DNA of 64,000 bases from Alphaproteobacteria bacterium (lineage in GTDB: Bacteria; Pseudomonadota; Alphaproteobacteria; Rhizobiales; Xanthobacteraceae). This document shows positions 43,591 to 51,535 of the stretch, in pieces (within the stretch, counting starts at the first letter, position 1; each line of letters starts with the position of its first letter). The notes below the pieces were generated by a model. The model saw only the letters and a program-made list of their open reading frames with translations. It made no database searches and was not told the origin of the DNA. Location: assembly GCA_016869215.1 (NCBI GenBank), contig VGEP01000005.1, forward strand, positions 1 through 64,000, in the 5' to 3' direction. The translations under genes were made by a program, and so were the position numbers.

Positions 43591-44139
43591 ATGCCGTCTG
43601 AGGAACTTGTCGAAACGCCCAAATTTCAAGGCATCGGAGGCGGCCTCTCTACCTTGATCGTGGACGGGGCAATTGCGCCTTGGAACGATGATGTCCCCGG
43701 AAGATGGATTGGCCCGCATACGTTGAAAGACGTCGGTAGTTACGTCTCAAAATTTTGCGAGCCTCAGGCTGGCATCTACCGATTGATTGGATTGGATAAC
43801 AAAGGCAAGCCAGCGGCCTTGGATCGCATCTGCGGTTGCGATCGAACTGGCACACTGTACATTGGACGCGAAGGAAAAAACTTCGCGGTTCGGAGTCGAC
43901 TATCAAAACTTGTGCGAGCTTTGCGGGAGCCTCGCGGTAGCAGCGGAGTTCGCATCTACAATGATGAACACAACGCGGGATACCGCCTGCGGCATCATCC
44001 AATGCTCTCCCTGCGTTTTCCAATAAGCAAGCTTGCGCTCACTTGGTGTTACAGCGCGGAAAGCAAAGAAGCGGAGCGTTGCCTGCTGGATTTCTACTTT
44101 TGGTCATTTGGAGACACGCCGCCGCTGAACCGCGAATAG
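43591..44139 (+). CDS. Putative GIY-YIG-like protein on a lower-GC insert
   Basis: 182-aa protein. Around residues 60-110 it shows GIYRLIG, then after a 20-odd residue loop GTLYIGREGK, then RSRLSKLVRALRE, which follows the G-I-Y / Y-I-G / R pattern of GIY-YIG nucleases with an extended hairpin between the first two motifs. EHNAGYRLRHH may supply later residues. The family assignment is my pattern reading and unverified. Base composition is visibly lower in GC than neighbours (gttgcgtgatg, tctcaaaattttgcg), a sign of transfer. A GTG one codon upstream is also possible. Flanked by palindromic repeats. Confidence 0.55.
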   Translation: MPSEELVETPKFQGIGGGLSTLIVDGAIAPWNDDVPGRWIGPHTLKDVGSYVSKFCEPQAGIYRLIGLDNKGKPAALDRICGCDRTGTLYIGREGKNFAVRSRLSKLVRALREPRGSSGVRIYNDEHNAGYRLRHHPMLSLRFPISKLALTWCYSAESKEAERCLLDFYFWSFGDTPPLNRE

Positions 44140-44157
44140 CGTCGCCCCCTCCCCAAC

Positions 44158-44180
44158 CCTCCCCCGCAAGCGAGGGAGGG
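44158..44180. repeat. CT/GA hairpin downstream of the low-GC gene
   Basis: ccctcccccgcaagcgagggagg is a near-perfect stem of the same repeat type as 43459-43482. The two hairpins bracket the low-GC gene at 43591-44139. It lies 38 bp before the next gene. Confidence 0.6.
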
Positions 44181-44218
44181 AGAGCAAAGAGTTCCTCCAC
44201 TGCCCAAGGAGCAATGAA

Positions 44219-45403
44219 ATGGCCGCCCGCATCCCCGAAGAATCCAAGAACTTCAAACTCGTCGGCCACGATTCCTCCGCGGCCTGGGGCGGCGGCAGTA
44301 TCGTCGAGTACAACAAGGGCTACGTCTATGTCGGCGCGGTCGGCGGCTCGTCTTTCAACGGCCCGGAGGGCTTCACCGTCCACGACGTGCGCGACCCCAA
44401 GAAGCCGCGCAAGGTCGCCGAGGTGAAGGCGCCGCCCGGCGTCCACATGCACAAGCTGCGCGTGGTCGACGGCGACATCCTGTACGTGAATTCCGAAAGA
44501 CTCGGCGGCGAAGCCGGCCGCAACGCGCGCGTCGGGCTGTTCATCTTCGACATTTCCAAGGGCGGCGAGCCGAAACAGGTCGGCTTCTACGACACGCCGG
44601 GCAACGGCCCGCACCGCTTCGGCGTCGACAACAAACGAAAGCTCGCGTTCCTGCCGAACAACGCGCCGGGCTGGAACAAGCGCGTGATCTGGACGCTCGA
44701 CATCAAGGACCCGCTGCGCCCCGAAGTCGTCAGCATCTGGGGCCTGCCGTGGATGCGGGCGGTCGAGAGCACCGGCGACGAGGATGCCGGCCATCCGCAC
44801 GAGGAGACCTGCACGCTGCACGGCCCGCCCATGATCCGCGGCAACCGCATGTACTGCGCGTGGTGGGGCGGCGGCATTTCCGTCATCGACTGCACCGACC
44901 TGCGCAACATGAAGCTGGTCGGCCACCTGTCCTGGGCGCCGCCCTTCCCCGGCTCCAATCACACCTGCTGGCCGATCGGCGACCGCCCCTATCTCATCGT
45001 CACCGACGAGGCGCGCGCCAAGCAGAAATACTGGGACGCGCAGTTCATGTGGGTGATCGACGCGCGCAAGGAGGACAAGCTCATTCCGATCGCGACCTTC
45101 ATGCCGGAGCGCGAGAAATACTACGACCGGCCGGGCCGCTACGGCGCGCACAACATCCTGGAGCATCTGCCAGCCGAAGGGCCGTGGAAGGACCTGGTGT
45201 TCCTCACCTACTTCAACGCGGGGCTGCGCGCGGTGGACGTCAGCGATCCGTTCCATCCGAAGGAAAAGGGCTGCTACGTCCCGGCGCTGGAGGAGGACCG
45301 CAAGGCGGTGCAGTCGAACGACATCGGCACCGACGACCGCGGGCTGCTCTATCTGATCGACCGCGCCGGCGCGGGGATGCATATTCTGGAATATACGGGC
45401 TAG
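44219..45403 (+). CDS. LVIVD-type beta-propeller protein
   Basis: 394-aa protein built of repeating beta blades with the LVIVD pattern: GFTVHDVRDPKKPRKVAEV, GLFIFDISKGGEPKQVGFY, VIWTLDIKDPLRPEVVSIW, GISVIDCTDLRNMKLVGHL, GLRAVDVSDPFHPKEKGCY. HPHEETCTLHGP and HTCWPIGDRPYL hold histidines that could bind metal. There is no signal peptide, so it is probably cytoplasmic, which is unusual for LVIVD proteins. Function is unknown; some cluster with aromatic metabolism. It is the first of a short plus-strand run with a long repeat after it. Confidence 0.85.
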   Translation: MAARIPEESKNFKLVGHDSSAAWGGGSIVEYNKGYVYVGAVGGSSFNGPEGFTVHDVRDPKKPRKVAEVKAPPGVHMHKLRVVDGDILYVNSERLGGEAGRNARVGLFIFDISKGGEPKQVGFYDTPGNGPHRFGVDNKRKLAFLPNNAPGWNKRVIWTLDIKDPLRPEVVSIWGLPWMRAVESTGDEDAGHPHEETCTLHGPPMIRGNRMYCAWWGGGISVIDCTDLRNMKLVGHLSWAPPFPGSNHTCWPIGDRPYLIVTDEARAKQKYWDAQFMWVIDARKEDKLIPIATFMPEREKYYDRPGRYGAHNILEHLPAEGPWKDLVFLTYFNAGLRAVDVSDPFHPKEKGCYVPALEEDRKAVQSNDIGTDDRGLLYLIDRAGAGMHILEYTG

Positions 45404-45407
45404 GGCT

Positions 45408-45512
45408 TGTGTCCCGGGCGAGCGAAAGCGAGACCCGGGACCCCGGTTTTTGCAGGAAACAGGAAGCTGGGTCCCGGCACGCGCTCGTTACACTCGCTTG
45501 GCCGGGACACGC
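45408..45512. repeat. Long palindromic intergenic repeat (family C), copy 2
   Basis: ttgtgtcccggg at the left and ggccgggacacgc at the right are complementary; inner acccgggaccccggtt and gctgggtcccgg match the arrangement at 12892-13035. It occupies most of the gap between the LVIVD protein and the SDR. Confidence 0.78.
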
Positions 45513-45539
45513 CAGCATTCATCGCGGAAGAACAAATAG

Positions 45540-46328
45540 ATGGACCTCGGACTCAAAAGCCGCGTCGCCATCGTCACCGGCGGCAATCGCGGAATCGGTT
45601 TCGCCGTCACGGAGGAACTCCTGCGCGAAGGCGCGCATGTGGTGGTGGCGAGCCTCGATCCGTCGCGCAACAGCGAGGCCGTCGCCAAGCTCGACGGCAA
45701 GCACAACGCCCGCGTCATCGGCTTGCCGACCGATCTCAACGACGCGGCCGCCGTCGAGGTGCTGTTCAAGCGCACGCTGGCCGAGTTCGGCCGGCTCGAT
45801 ATTCTCGTGAACAACGCCACCAACGTCTCGCAGGGCAGCTTCTTTCAGATGGACGAGGCCGCCTGGGACCATGCCTTCGACCACAAGCTGCGCGGCACGG
45901 TGCGCTGCATCCGGCACGCGGTTCCGCCGATGCGCGAGCGCAAGTGGGGCCGGATCGTCAACATTTCCGGCGGCGCGGCCTGGACGCCGCAATTGGGCGC
46001 CATCACCACCGGCATCAACAATGCTGCCGTGCAAAACCTGACCGTCGCGCTCGCCAACGAGCTTGGAAAGGATGGTATCCTTGTCAATGCTGTGGTGCCG
46101 ACCGCGATTCGGACCGAGCGCCACGACAAGAACATCCGCGACGCCATGGCCAAGACCGGCCAGTCCGAAGCCGAGGTGCTCAAGCCGCGGGTGGCGAAAA
46201 TCCCGCTCGCCCGGATGGCCGCGGCGGAGGAAGTCGCAAGCGTGGTCGCATTTTTGTCTTCGGAGCGTGCCAGCTTCGTGACCGGCAGCGCCTGGGCGGT
46301 GGACGGAGGCGTATCGGCAAGGCTGTGA
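45540..46328 (+). CDS. SDR-family protein lacking the catalytic Tyr and Lys
   Basis: 262-aa Rossmann-fold protein with the normal cofactor motif VTGGNRGIG and NNATNVS, and Ser143 in NISGG. The YxxxK motif is replaced by Thr157 and Asn161 in AITTGINNAAV; both catalytic residues are gone. The C-terminus is normal (FVTGSAWAVDGGVSARL). It may be a non-catalytic or differently catalytic member (for example enoyl-reductase-like, or acting as a binding protein). It is followed by two Bug receptors and an amidohydrolase on the same strand. Confidence 0.85.
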   Translation: MDLGLKSRVAIVTGGNRGIGFAVTEELLREGAHVVVASLDPSRNSEAVAKLDGKHNARVIGLPTDLNDAAAVEVLFKRTLAEFGRLDILVNNATNVSQGSFFQMDEAAWDHAFDHKLRGTVRCIRHAVPPMRERKWGRIVNISGGAAWTPQLGAITTGINNAAVQNLTVALANELGKDGILVNAVVPTAIRTERHDKNIRDAMAKTGQSEAEVLKPRVAKIPLARMAAAEEVASVVAFLSSERASFVTGSAWAVDGGVSARL

Positions 46329-46368
46329 TCGGACCCGGACGAATTGGCGTCAGGGAATGGAAATCAAA

Positions 46369-47343
46369 ATGCTGAAGATTGTCTCCAAATTCCTTGTCGG
46401 CCTGACGGCCGCGCTGACGATCGCCACGGCCGCCCCGGCCTCCGAATATCCGGCGCGCCCGATCAGCCTCGTGGTCGCGTTCCCGCCCGGCGGACCGAGC
46501 GACGTGCTGGCGCGGATTGTCGGCAAGAAGCTGCACGAACTCCTGAACCAGCCGTTCGTGATCGAGAACCGCCCTGGCGCCGGCGGCAACATCGCCGCCG
46601 AGCAGGCCGCCAAGGCAAAGCCCGACGGCTACACGCTGCTGATGGGCAACAACAGCATCCTTGCCACCAACGCGGCGCTTTACAAGAAGCTCAATTACGA
46701 CGCGCAGCGCGACTTCGATCCGATCGCACTGATCGGCACGCAGGCCAACATCCTGGTGGTCAATCCGTCGGTCCCGGCAAACTCGATGGCCGAACTGATC
46801 GCGCTCGCGAAGGCCAATCCCGGAAAGCTGAACTTCGCCTCCTCGGGGCACGGGGCGGCGGCGCACCTCGCCGGCGAACTGTTCAAGGCCGAGGCCAAGG
46901 TCAATATCGTGCACGTGGCCTACAAGGGCGCGGCGCCGGCCCTGCAGGACGTGATTGCGGGTCACGTGCAGATGATGTTTGCGACCGCGGCTTCGGTGAT
47001 CGGCCACATCAAGAGCGGCAAGGTGCGCGCGCTGGCCGTCACGACGCCGAAGCGGACGGCGCTGTTGCCGGAGCTTGCCACTGTGGACGAACTCGGCATC
47101 AAAGGCTTCGACGCCACCACCTGGCATGGCCTTGTCGCGCCATCCGGCACCCCGGCCGCCATCATTCGGACACTGCACGGCGCCACCATGACGGCGCTTC
47201 GGGACGCGGCGGTGCGCAAGGCGCTGATGGACCTGGGGGTCGACATCGTCGGCAACACGCCGCGGGAATTCGAAGCCTATATCAAGTCGGAAATCCCGAA
47301 ATGGACGGCCGTGGTCAAGGCATCGGGAGCACAGATCGAATGA
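46369..47343 (+). CDS. Bug/TctC-family solute receptor (tandem copy 1)
   Basis: 324-aa periplasmic receptor. Signal peptide MLKIVSKFLVGLTAALTIATAAPA, then SEYPARPISLVVAFPPGGPSDVLAR and ENRPGAGGNIAAEQAAKAKPDGYTLL. The ATG at 46369 is used since the upstream ATG at 46357 directly abuts AGGGA; both give a usable signal. It overlaps the next Bug gene by four bases (ATGA). The pair shares nearly identical middle motifs such as LAGELFKA and HVPYKGA-type segments, so it is a duplication. No TctAB is present. Confidence 0.9.
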   Translation: MLKIVSKFLVGLTAALTIATAAPASEYPARPISLVVAFPPGGPSDVLARIVGKKLHELLNQPFVIENRPGAGGNIAAEQAAKAKPDGYTLLMGNNSILATNAALYKKLNYDAQRDFDPIALIGTQANILVVNPSVPANSMAELIALAKANPGKLNFASSGHGAAAHLAGELFKAEAKVNIVHVAYKGAAPALQDVIAGHVQMMFATAASVIGHIKSGKVRALAVTTPKRTALLPELATVDELGIKGFDATTWHGLVAPSGTPAAIIRTLHGATMTALRDAAVRKALMDLGVDIVGNTPREFEAYIKSEIPKWTAVVKASGAQIE

Positions 47344-48317
47344 GCGCCGCGCGCGGCATCCGGACCGCCGGTCTCGCGCTGCTGCTGGCGCTCGGGGCTC
47401 CCGCGGCCCTCGCGCAGGACTACCCGAGCCGGCCGATCACGCTGATCGTTCCGCACCGCGCCGGCGGGCCGAGCGACGTGATCGCGCGCGTCATGAGCAA
47501 GCTCCTGAGCCACGCGCTGCGCCAGCCGCTGATCATCGAGAACCGGCCCGGCGCCGGCGGCAACATCGCAGGCGAACAGGCCGCGCAGTCACCCGCGGAC
47601 GGCTATACGCTGCTGCTCGGCAACACCAGCATTCTCATTACCAACCCGGCGCGGCAGAAGGAAATCGGCTTCGATCCGCAGCTCGATTTCGAGCCTGTGA
47701 CGCTGCTCGGCACGCAATCCAACGTGCTGGTCGTGAATCCTGCGGTTCCCGTGCTGACGCTGACGCAATTCATCGAGCATGCACAGGCGCGGCCGGGCAT
47801 GGTGACCTACGCATCGGCCGGTCACGGCAGCCCGTCGCATCTCGCCGGCGAGCTGTTCAAGACCAAGGCGCGCGTCAACATGGTGCACGTGCCCTACAAG
47901 AAGCCGGGACCGGCGCTGCAGGACGTCATCGCCGGTCATGTGCAGACGATGTTCGCGCCCGCGGCGCTGATCGCAAATCATGTCCGCGCCGGACGCCTGC
48001 GCGCGCTGGCGGTCGCGGCGCCGCGGCGCAGCGATGCGTTGCCCGGCGTTGCGACCGTCGAGGAACTGGCGTTCCCGGGATTCGACGCCACCACCTGGTA
48101 CGGGCTGGTGGCGCCGGCCGGGACGTCCAAGCAGACCATCGATGTCCTGCATCACGCCACCGGCACCGTGCTCGAAGACCCGATCGCGAAACGGATACTC
48201 GCCGGCCTCGGTATCGACGTCGCCGGCAGCACGCCGAAGGAGTTCGACGCCTTCATCAAGGCGCAGATTCCAAAATGGTCGCCCGTGGCCAAGGCCTTCG
48301 CGGTTCAATCGCACTGA
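47340..48317 (+). CDS. Bug/TctC-family solute receptor (tandem copy 2)
   Basis: 325-aa receptor with signal peptide IRTAGLALLLALGAPAALA, then QDYPSRPITLIVPHRAGGPSDVIAR and ENRPGAGGNIAGEQAA. The start overlaps the stop of the first copy. The two share most of their blocks (DVIAGHVQ, FDATTW, GLVAP, ILVVNPS versus VLVVNPA). The next gene, a PDC-hydrolase-like amidohydrolase, starts 1 bp after the stop, so receptor and enzyme are co-translated. This indicates a shared substrate range. Confidence 0.9.
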   Translation: MSAARGIRTAGLALLLALGAPAALAQDYPSRPITLIVPHRAGGPSDVIARVMSKLLSHALRQPLIIENRPGAGGNIAGEQAAQSPADGYTLLLGNTSILITNPARQKEIGFDPQLDFEPVTLLGTQSNVLVVNPAVPVLTLTQFIEHAQARPGMVTYASAGHGSPSHLAGELFKTKARVNMVHVPYKKPGPALQDVIAGHVQTMFAPAALIANHVRAGRLRALAVAAPRRSDALPGVATVEELAFPGFDATTWYGLVAPAGTSKQTIDVLHHATGTVLEDPIAKRILAGLGIDVAGSTPKEFDAFIKAQIPKWSPVAKAFAVQSH

Positions 48318-48318
48318 C

Positions 48319-49236
48319 ATGGACGTTCCCGCTCACGCGCCGCTTTGCGCCGCGCCCGACCGCCATCCGCGGCCGCCGCGCACGCCGTTCCCGCCGCTCG
48401 CCTGCGACACGCACGCCCACGTCTTCGGGCCGGCAGCGCGCTTTCCCTATGTCGACGAGCGCATCTACACGCCGCCCGACTCCACATACGACGACTATCG
48501 CGCGCTGCTCGCCGCGCTTGGCGTCAAGCGCGCGGTTCTGGTGCAGCCGAGCGTCTACGGCGCCGACAACGCTGCGATGCTCGCGGCGCTGGCCGCCTTC
48601 GGGACGGGCGTGCGCGCGGTCGCAGTGACAGATCCGGCGATCGCACCGAAGGAGATCGAGGCGCTGCACCGCGCCGGCGTGCGCGGCCTGCGCTTCAACG
48701 TCGTCGATCGGCGCGACAATAAGAACGTTGTGCCGGTGGATGCGCTGCGCGCCGTTGCGGCAAAGATCGCGCCGTTCGGCTGGCACATCGAGCTGCTGGT
48801 GAACGTCGATGAAGCCCCCGATTTCGCCGCAGCCGTCTCGGCCATTCCGGTGCCGGTCGTGCTCGGCCATTTGGGATATCCGAAGAGCGGCGCGCGAAAC
48901 TGGACCGCGCATCTGGCGTTCGCCGCGTTGCTGCGGCTGCTCGACGGCGGACGCTGCTGGATCAAGCTCACCGGCCCCTATCGCATCTCGGACGCTCCAG
49001 ACGTGCCCTACGAGGACGTCGACGCGCCGGCGCGCGCGCTGATCGCGGCTGCGCCGCAGCGGATGATCTGGGGCACCGATTGGCCGCACGCCATGAAGAA
49101 GAAGCGCATGGCCAACGACGGCGAGATGGCGGACCTGCTGGAGCGCTGGGCGCCGGACGCCGCCGTGCGCAGACGTATCCTCGCGGACAACCCGGCGGAG
49201 CTTTACGGCTTCGCGCCGGGAGAGACAATTTCCTGA
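48319..49236 (+). CDS. Amidohydrolase-2 family, PDC-hydrolase-like
   Basis: 305-aa TIM-barrel metal hydrolase, paralogous to 9278-10168. It has CDTHAHVFGPAARFPYVDER (metal His pair), YTPPDSTYDDYRALLAALG, QPSVYGADN, GHLGYPKSGARNWT and the final WGTDWPHAMK. The best-known relative is 2-pyrone-4,6-dicarboxylate lactonase. The start overlaps with the Bug receptor stop region (ATG at 48319, 1 bp after the stop). Together with the tandem Bug genes and an SDR it forms a small catabolic cassette. The true lactone is unknown. Confidence 0.87.
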   Translation: MDVPAHAPLCAAPDRHPRPPRTPFPPLACDTHAHVFGPAARFPYVDERIYTPPDSTYDDYRALLAALGVKRAVLVQPSVYGADNAAMLAALAAFGTGVRAVAVTDPAIAPKEIEALHRAGVRGLRFNVVDRRDNKNVVPVDALRAVAAKIAPFGWHIELLVNVDEAPDFAAAVSAIPVPVVLGHLGYPKSGARNWTAHLAFAALLRLLDGGRCWIKLTGPYRISDAPDVPYEDVDAPARALIAAAPQRMIWGTDWPHAMKKKRMANDGEMADLLERWAPDAAVRRRILADNPAELYGFAPGETIS

Positions 49237-49242
49237 AGCCCT

Positions 49243-49740
49243 CTACTTCTCGACCCGGTCGAGGTTCGCCGTCATGCGGCGGATCGCATTGCGGAACCGG
49301 TCGAGCTCGGCCTCCGAGATGCCTTCCCCGCCGCGCGCATTGACGCCGCGCGCGACCGCGAGAAGCCGCGTGCGCATGCGCCGCGCCTTCGGCGTCAGCC
49401 GGACCACTGCCGTGCGGCGGTCCTCGTCGCTGCGCGTGCGCCGGATCAGTCCGGCCTTCTCCATACCGCGCAGCGCGACCGCGGTGGTCGGCTCCATCAT
49501 ACCGACGCGCTCCGACAATTCGCGCTGGGACAGCCCGTCCTCCTCCCACAGCACGCGAAGGAAGTACCACTGCCCGCGCGTGACGCCGTGCGGCGCAATG
49601 CGCCTTTCCAGGAGACGCTGGAACGCGCGATTGGCGTCGCGCACAAGATAACCGAGACTGCCGCCGAGCGAATAATCGACCGTGCCGGCGCGCCGGGCAT
49701 TCCCCTTCCCGTTCGTCATGCGCCCAGCGTTCAAACGCAT
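49243..49740 (-). CDS. MarR-family transcriptional regulator
   Basis: 165-aa dimeric winged-helix regulator. The helix-turn-helix region is GLSQRELSERVGMMEPTTAVALRGMEKAGLIRR, and the wing DEDRRTAVVRLTPKAR. It probably senses a phenolic ligand and represses the divergent UbiD-type gene. The start is uncertain: GGGAGGA lies too close to the ATG at 49740 and too far from the ATG at 49719; a TTG at 49734 has the best spacing. It converges with the amidohydrolase (6 bp). Confidence 0.87.
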   Translation of the reverse strand: MRLNAGRMTNGKGNARRAGTVDYSLGGSLGYLVRDANRAFQRLLERRIAPHGVTRGQWYFLRVLWEEDGLSQRELSERVGMMEPTTAVALRGMEKAGLIRRTRSDEDRRTAVVRLTPKARRMRTRLLAVARGVNARGGEGISEAELDRFRNAIRRMTANLDRVEK

Positions 49741-49758
49741 TCCTCCCGCGGCGGCGCG

Positions 49759-49788
49759 TTGACACGCTTCCGAAGCCGCGCCCATAGT
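49759..49788 (+). promoter_or_regulatory. Candidate sigma70 promoter for the UbiD-type gene
   Basis: TTGACA at 49759-49764 and CATAGT at 49783-49788 are separated by 18 bp, a good -35/-10 pair pointing at the UbiD-type gene at 49882. The region between the two divergent genes (49741-49881) should also contain the MarR operator; no strong palindrome is obvious. Confidence 0.5.
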
Positions 49789-49881
49789 ACTTGGAAATCT
49801 ACGCAATGCACGCCGGATTGGCCTCCGCGAAGGAGGCGCACAGCCGCTGCATGCTTAGCCGATTCTCATGGAGGTGATGCG

Positions 49882-51462
49882 ATGCAGGAAGCCGTCCGCA
49901 AGGATAAGGTCGCGCTGGCCAACGAGCGGCCGTCCGATCTTCGCCAGACGCTGGATTGGCTGCGCGCACAGGGCGATCTCGTCGAGACCGACAAGACGGT
50001 CGATCCCGACCTTCAGGTGACCGGTCTGCAGAAGCACATGGACGGCGGCTGCCCGGTGCTGTTCAACAACGTCAAGGGCAAGCCGAACCACCGCGTCGTC
50101 ACCAACCTGTTCGGCGACATGAACGTCATCAATAAGATGTTCGGCTGGGCCGACGACGTAGAGCGTACGCGCAAGCTCGCGCACGCGCTGTCGCACCCGA
50201 TCAAGCCCGTCGTGGTGGCGCAGAGCGACGCGCCCTGCCAGGAGGTGGTGATCGAGAACCCGAAGGACGTGAACGAATACATGGTGCCGATCCGGCACAC
50301 CACCTACGAGCCCGAGCACACCGTCGGTTCCGGCATCCGCTGCGTCACCGGCGAGCACTTCGACGGCGGCTCGGACCTCGGATACAACCGCATGAACTTC
50401 CGCTGGGGCAACGTCGGGACGTTCCAGATTTCGCCCGGCTCCCACATGTGGCAGGTGGTCAACAAGTACTACAGCAGCAACGAGCGCGTGCCGATCACCA
50501 TGTGCTTCGGCGTGCCGCCGGCCTGCACGCTGCTCGCGGGCGCGGCGTTCGGCTACGCCATCATGCCGCAGGGCTGCGACGAGATCGGGATCGCAGGCGC
50601 GGTGCAGGGCTCGCCGATCCGTCTGGTCAAGGCGCGCACCGTCAACGCCATGGCGCTGGCCGACGCCGAGGTGGTGCTGGAGGGCTACGTCGATCCGCGC
50701 GACCGGCGTTTCGAGACCAAGGAGTCCGAGGACTCCGGCGTGCAGGGCCGTCATCACTTCCATCCGGAGTGGGCCGGCTACATGGGCAAGGCCTACAAGG
50801 CGCCAACGTTCCACGTCACCGCGGTGACGATGCGGCGGCCCGAGAGCAAGCCGATCATCTTCGCGCTCGGCGTCCATATGCTCGACGAACACAACATCGA
50901 CACCACCGTGCGCGAGGCGACGCTCTTCGAACTGTGCAACCGGCTGCAGCCCGGCATCGTGCAGGACGTGGTGATCCCCTACGCCATGACCGACTGGGGC
51001 GGCTGCATCATCCAGGTCAAGAAGCGCAATCAGATCGACGAAGGCTGGCAGCGCAACTTCCTCGGCGCCGCGCTGTCGTGCTCGCAGGGCATGCGGCTGG
51101 CGATCGCGGTGAGCGAGGACATCGACCCCTATTCGATGGACGACGTGATGTGGGCCATCACCACGCGCGTCAATCCGCAGACCGACCTGCTCAACCCGAT
51201 CCCCGGCGGGCGCGGCCAGACTTTCATGCCGGCGGAGCGCATGACCGCCGGCAACGCGCAGTGGACCGCGTCCAACACGCGCTTCGAGGGCGGCCTCGGC
51301 ATCGACGCCACGGTGCCGTTCGGCTACGAGAGCGACTTCCTGCGGCCGGTCTACCCGGTCGACAAGGTGAAGCCCGAGGACTTCTTCACCCAGAAGGACA
51401 TGGAGAACGTCCGCTCGCGCATGACCGGCTGGGTGCAGTCGCTGGCAAGGACGGGGCGGTAA
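49882..51462 (+). CDS. UbiD-family (de)carboxylase (divergent paralogue)
   Basis: 526-aa enzyme. Family segments are CPVLFNNVKGKPNHRVVTNLFGD, PVTRH-like VPIRHTTYEPEHTVGSGI, and AEVVLEGYV (262-270). The usual EGPFGEWTG block is replaced after a short insertion by GRHHFHPEWAGYMGKAYKAP (289-308). It therefore belongs to a divergent UbiD branch, of the kind annotated as phenolic-acid decarboxylase or hydroxyaryl decarboxylase. It needs prenylated FMN; no ubiX is nearby. The start at 49882 follows GGAGGTGATGCG. It is divergent from MarR, its probable regulator. It converges with the metzincin-motif gene. Confidence 0.87.
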   Translation: MQEAVRKDKVALANERPSDLRQTLDWLRAQGDLVETDKTVDPDLQVTGLQKHMDGGCPVLFNNVKGKPNHRVVTNLFGDMNVINKMFGWADDVERTRKLAHALSHPIKPVVVAQSDAPCQEVVIENPKDVNEYMVPIRHTTYEPEHTVGSGIRCVTGEHFDGGSDLGYNRMNFRWGNVGTFQISPGSHMWQVVNKYYSSNERVPITMCFGVPPACTLLAGAAFGYAIMPQGCDEIGIAGAVQGSPIRLVKARTVNAMALADAEVVLEGYVDPRDRRFETKESEDSGVQGRHHFHPEWAGYMGKAYKAPTFHVTAVTMRRPESKPIIFALGVHMLDEHNIDTTVREATLFELCNRLQPGIVQDVVIPYAMTDWGGCIIQVKKRNQIDEGWQRNFLGAALSCSQGMRLAIAVSEDIDPYSMDDVMWAITTRVNPQTDLLNPIPGGRGQTFMPAERMTAGNAQWTASNTRFEGGLGIDATVPFGYESDFLRPVYPVDKVKPEDFFTQKDMENVRSRMTGWVQSLARTGR

Positions 51463-51491
51463 CGCGGCGCGCATTAACGTAGCCCCGGCAC

Positions 51492-51509
51492 GGCGGGCAA
51501 ATGCCCGCC
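51492..51509. terminator. Hairpin between convergent genes
   Basis: ggcgggcaaatgcccgcc is a 7- to 8-bp stem with AT loop, 29 bp after the UbiD-type stop and 26 bp before the stop of the minus-strand gene at 51536. It can serve both directions. Confidence 0.6.
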
Positions 51510-51535
51510 GCAACCCTCAGGGGCGGTCAACGCGG

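Noticed and set aside
44219-45403. LVIVD protein as an outer-surface or periplasmic adhesin
   Set aside because: No signal peptide or anchoring segment is visible, so I left its location as probably cytoplasmic.
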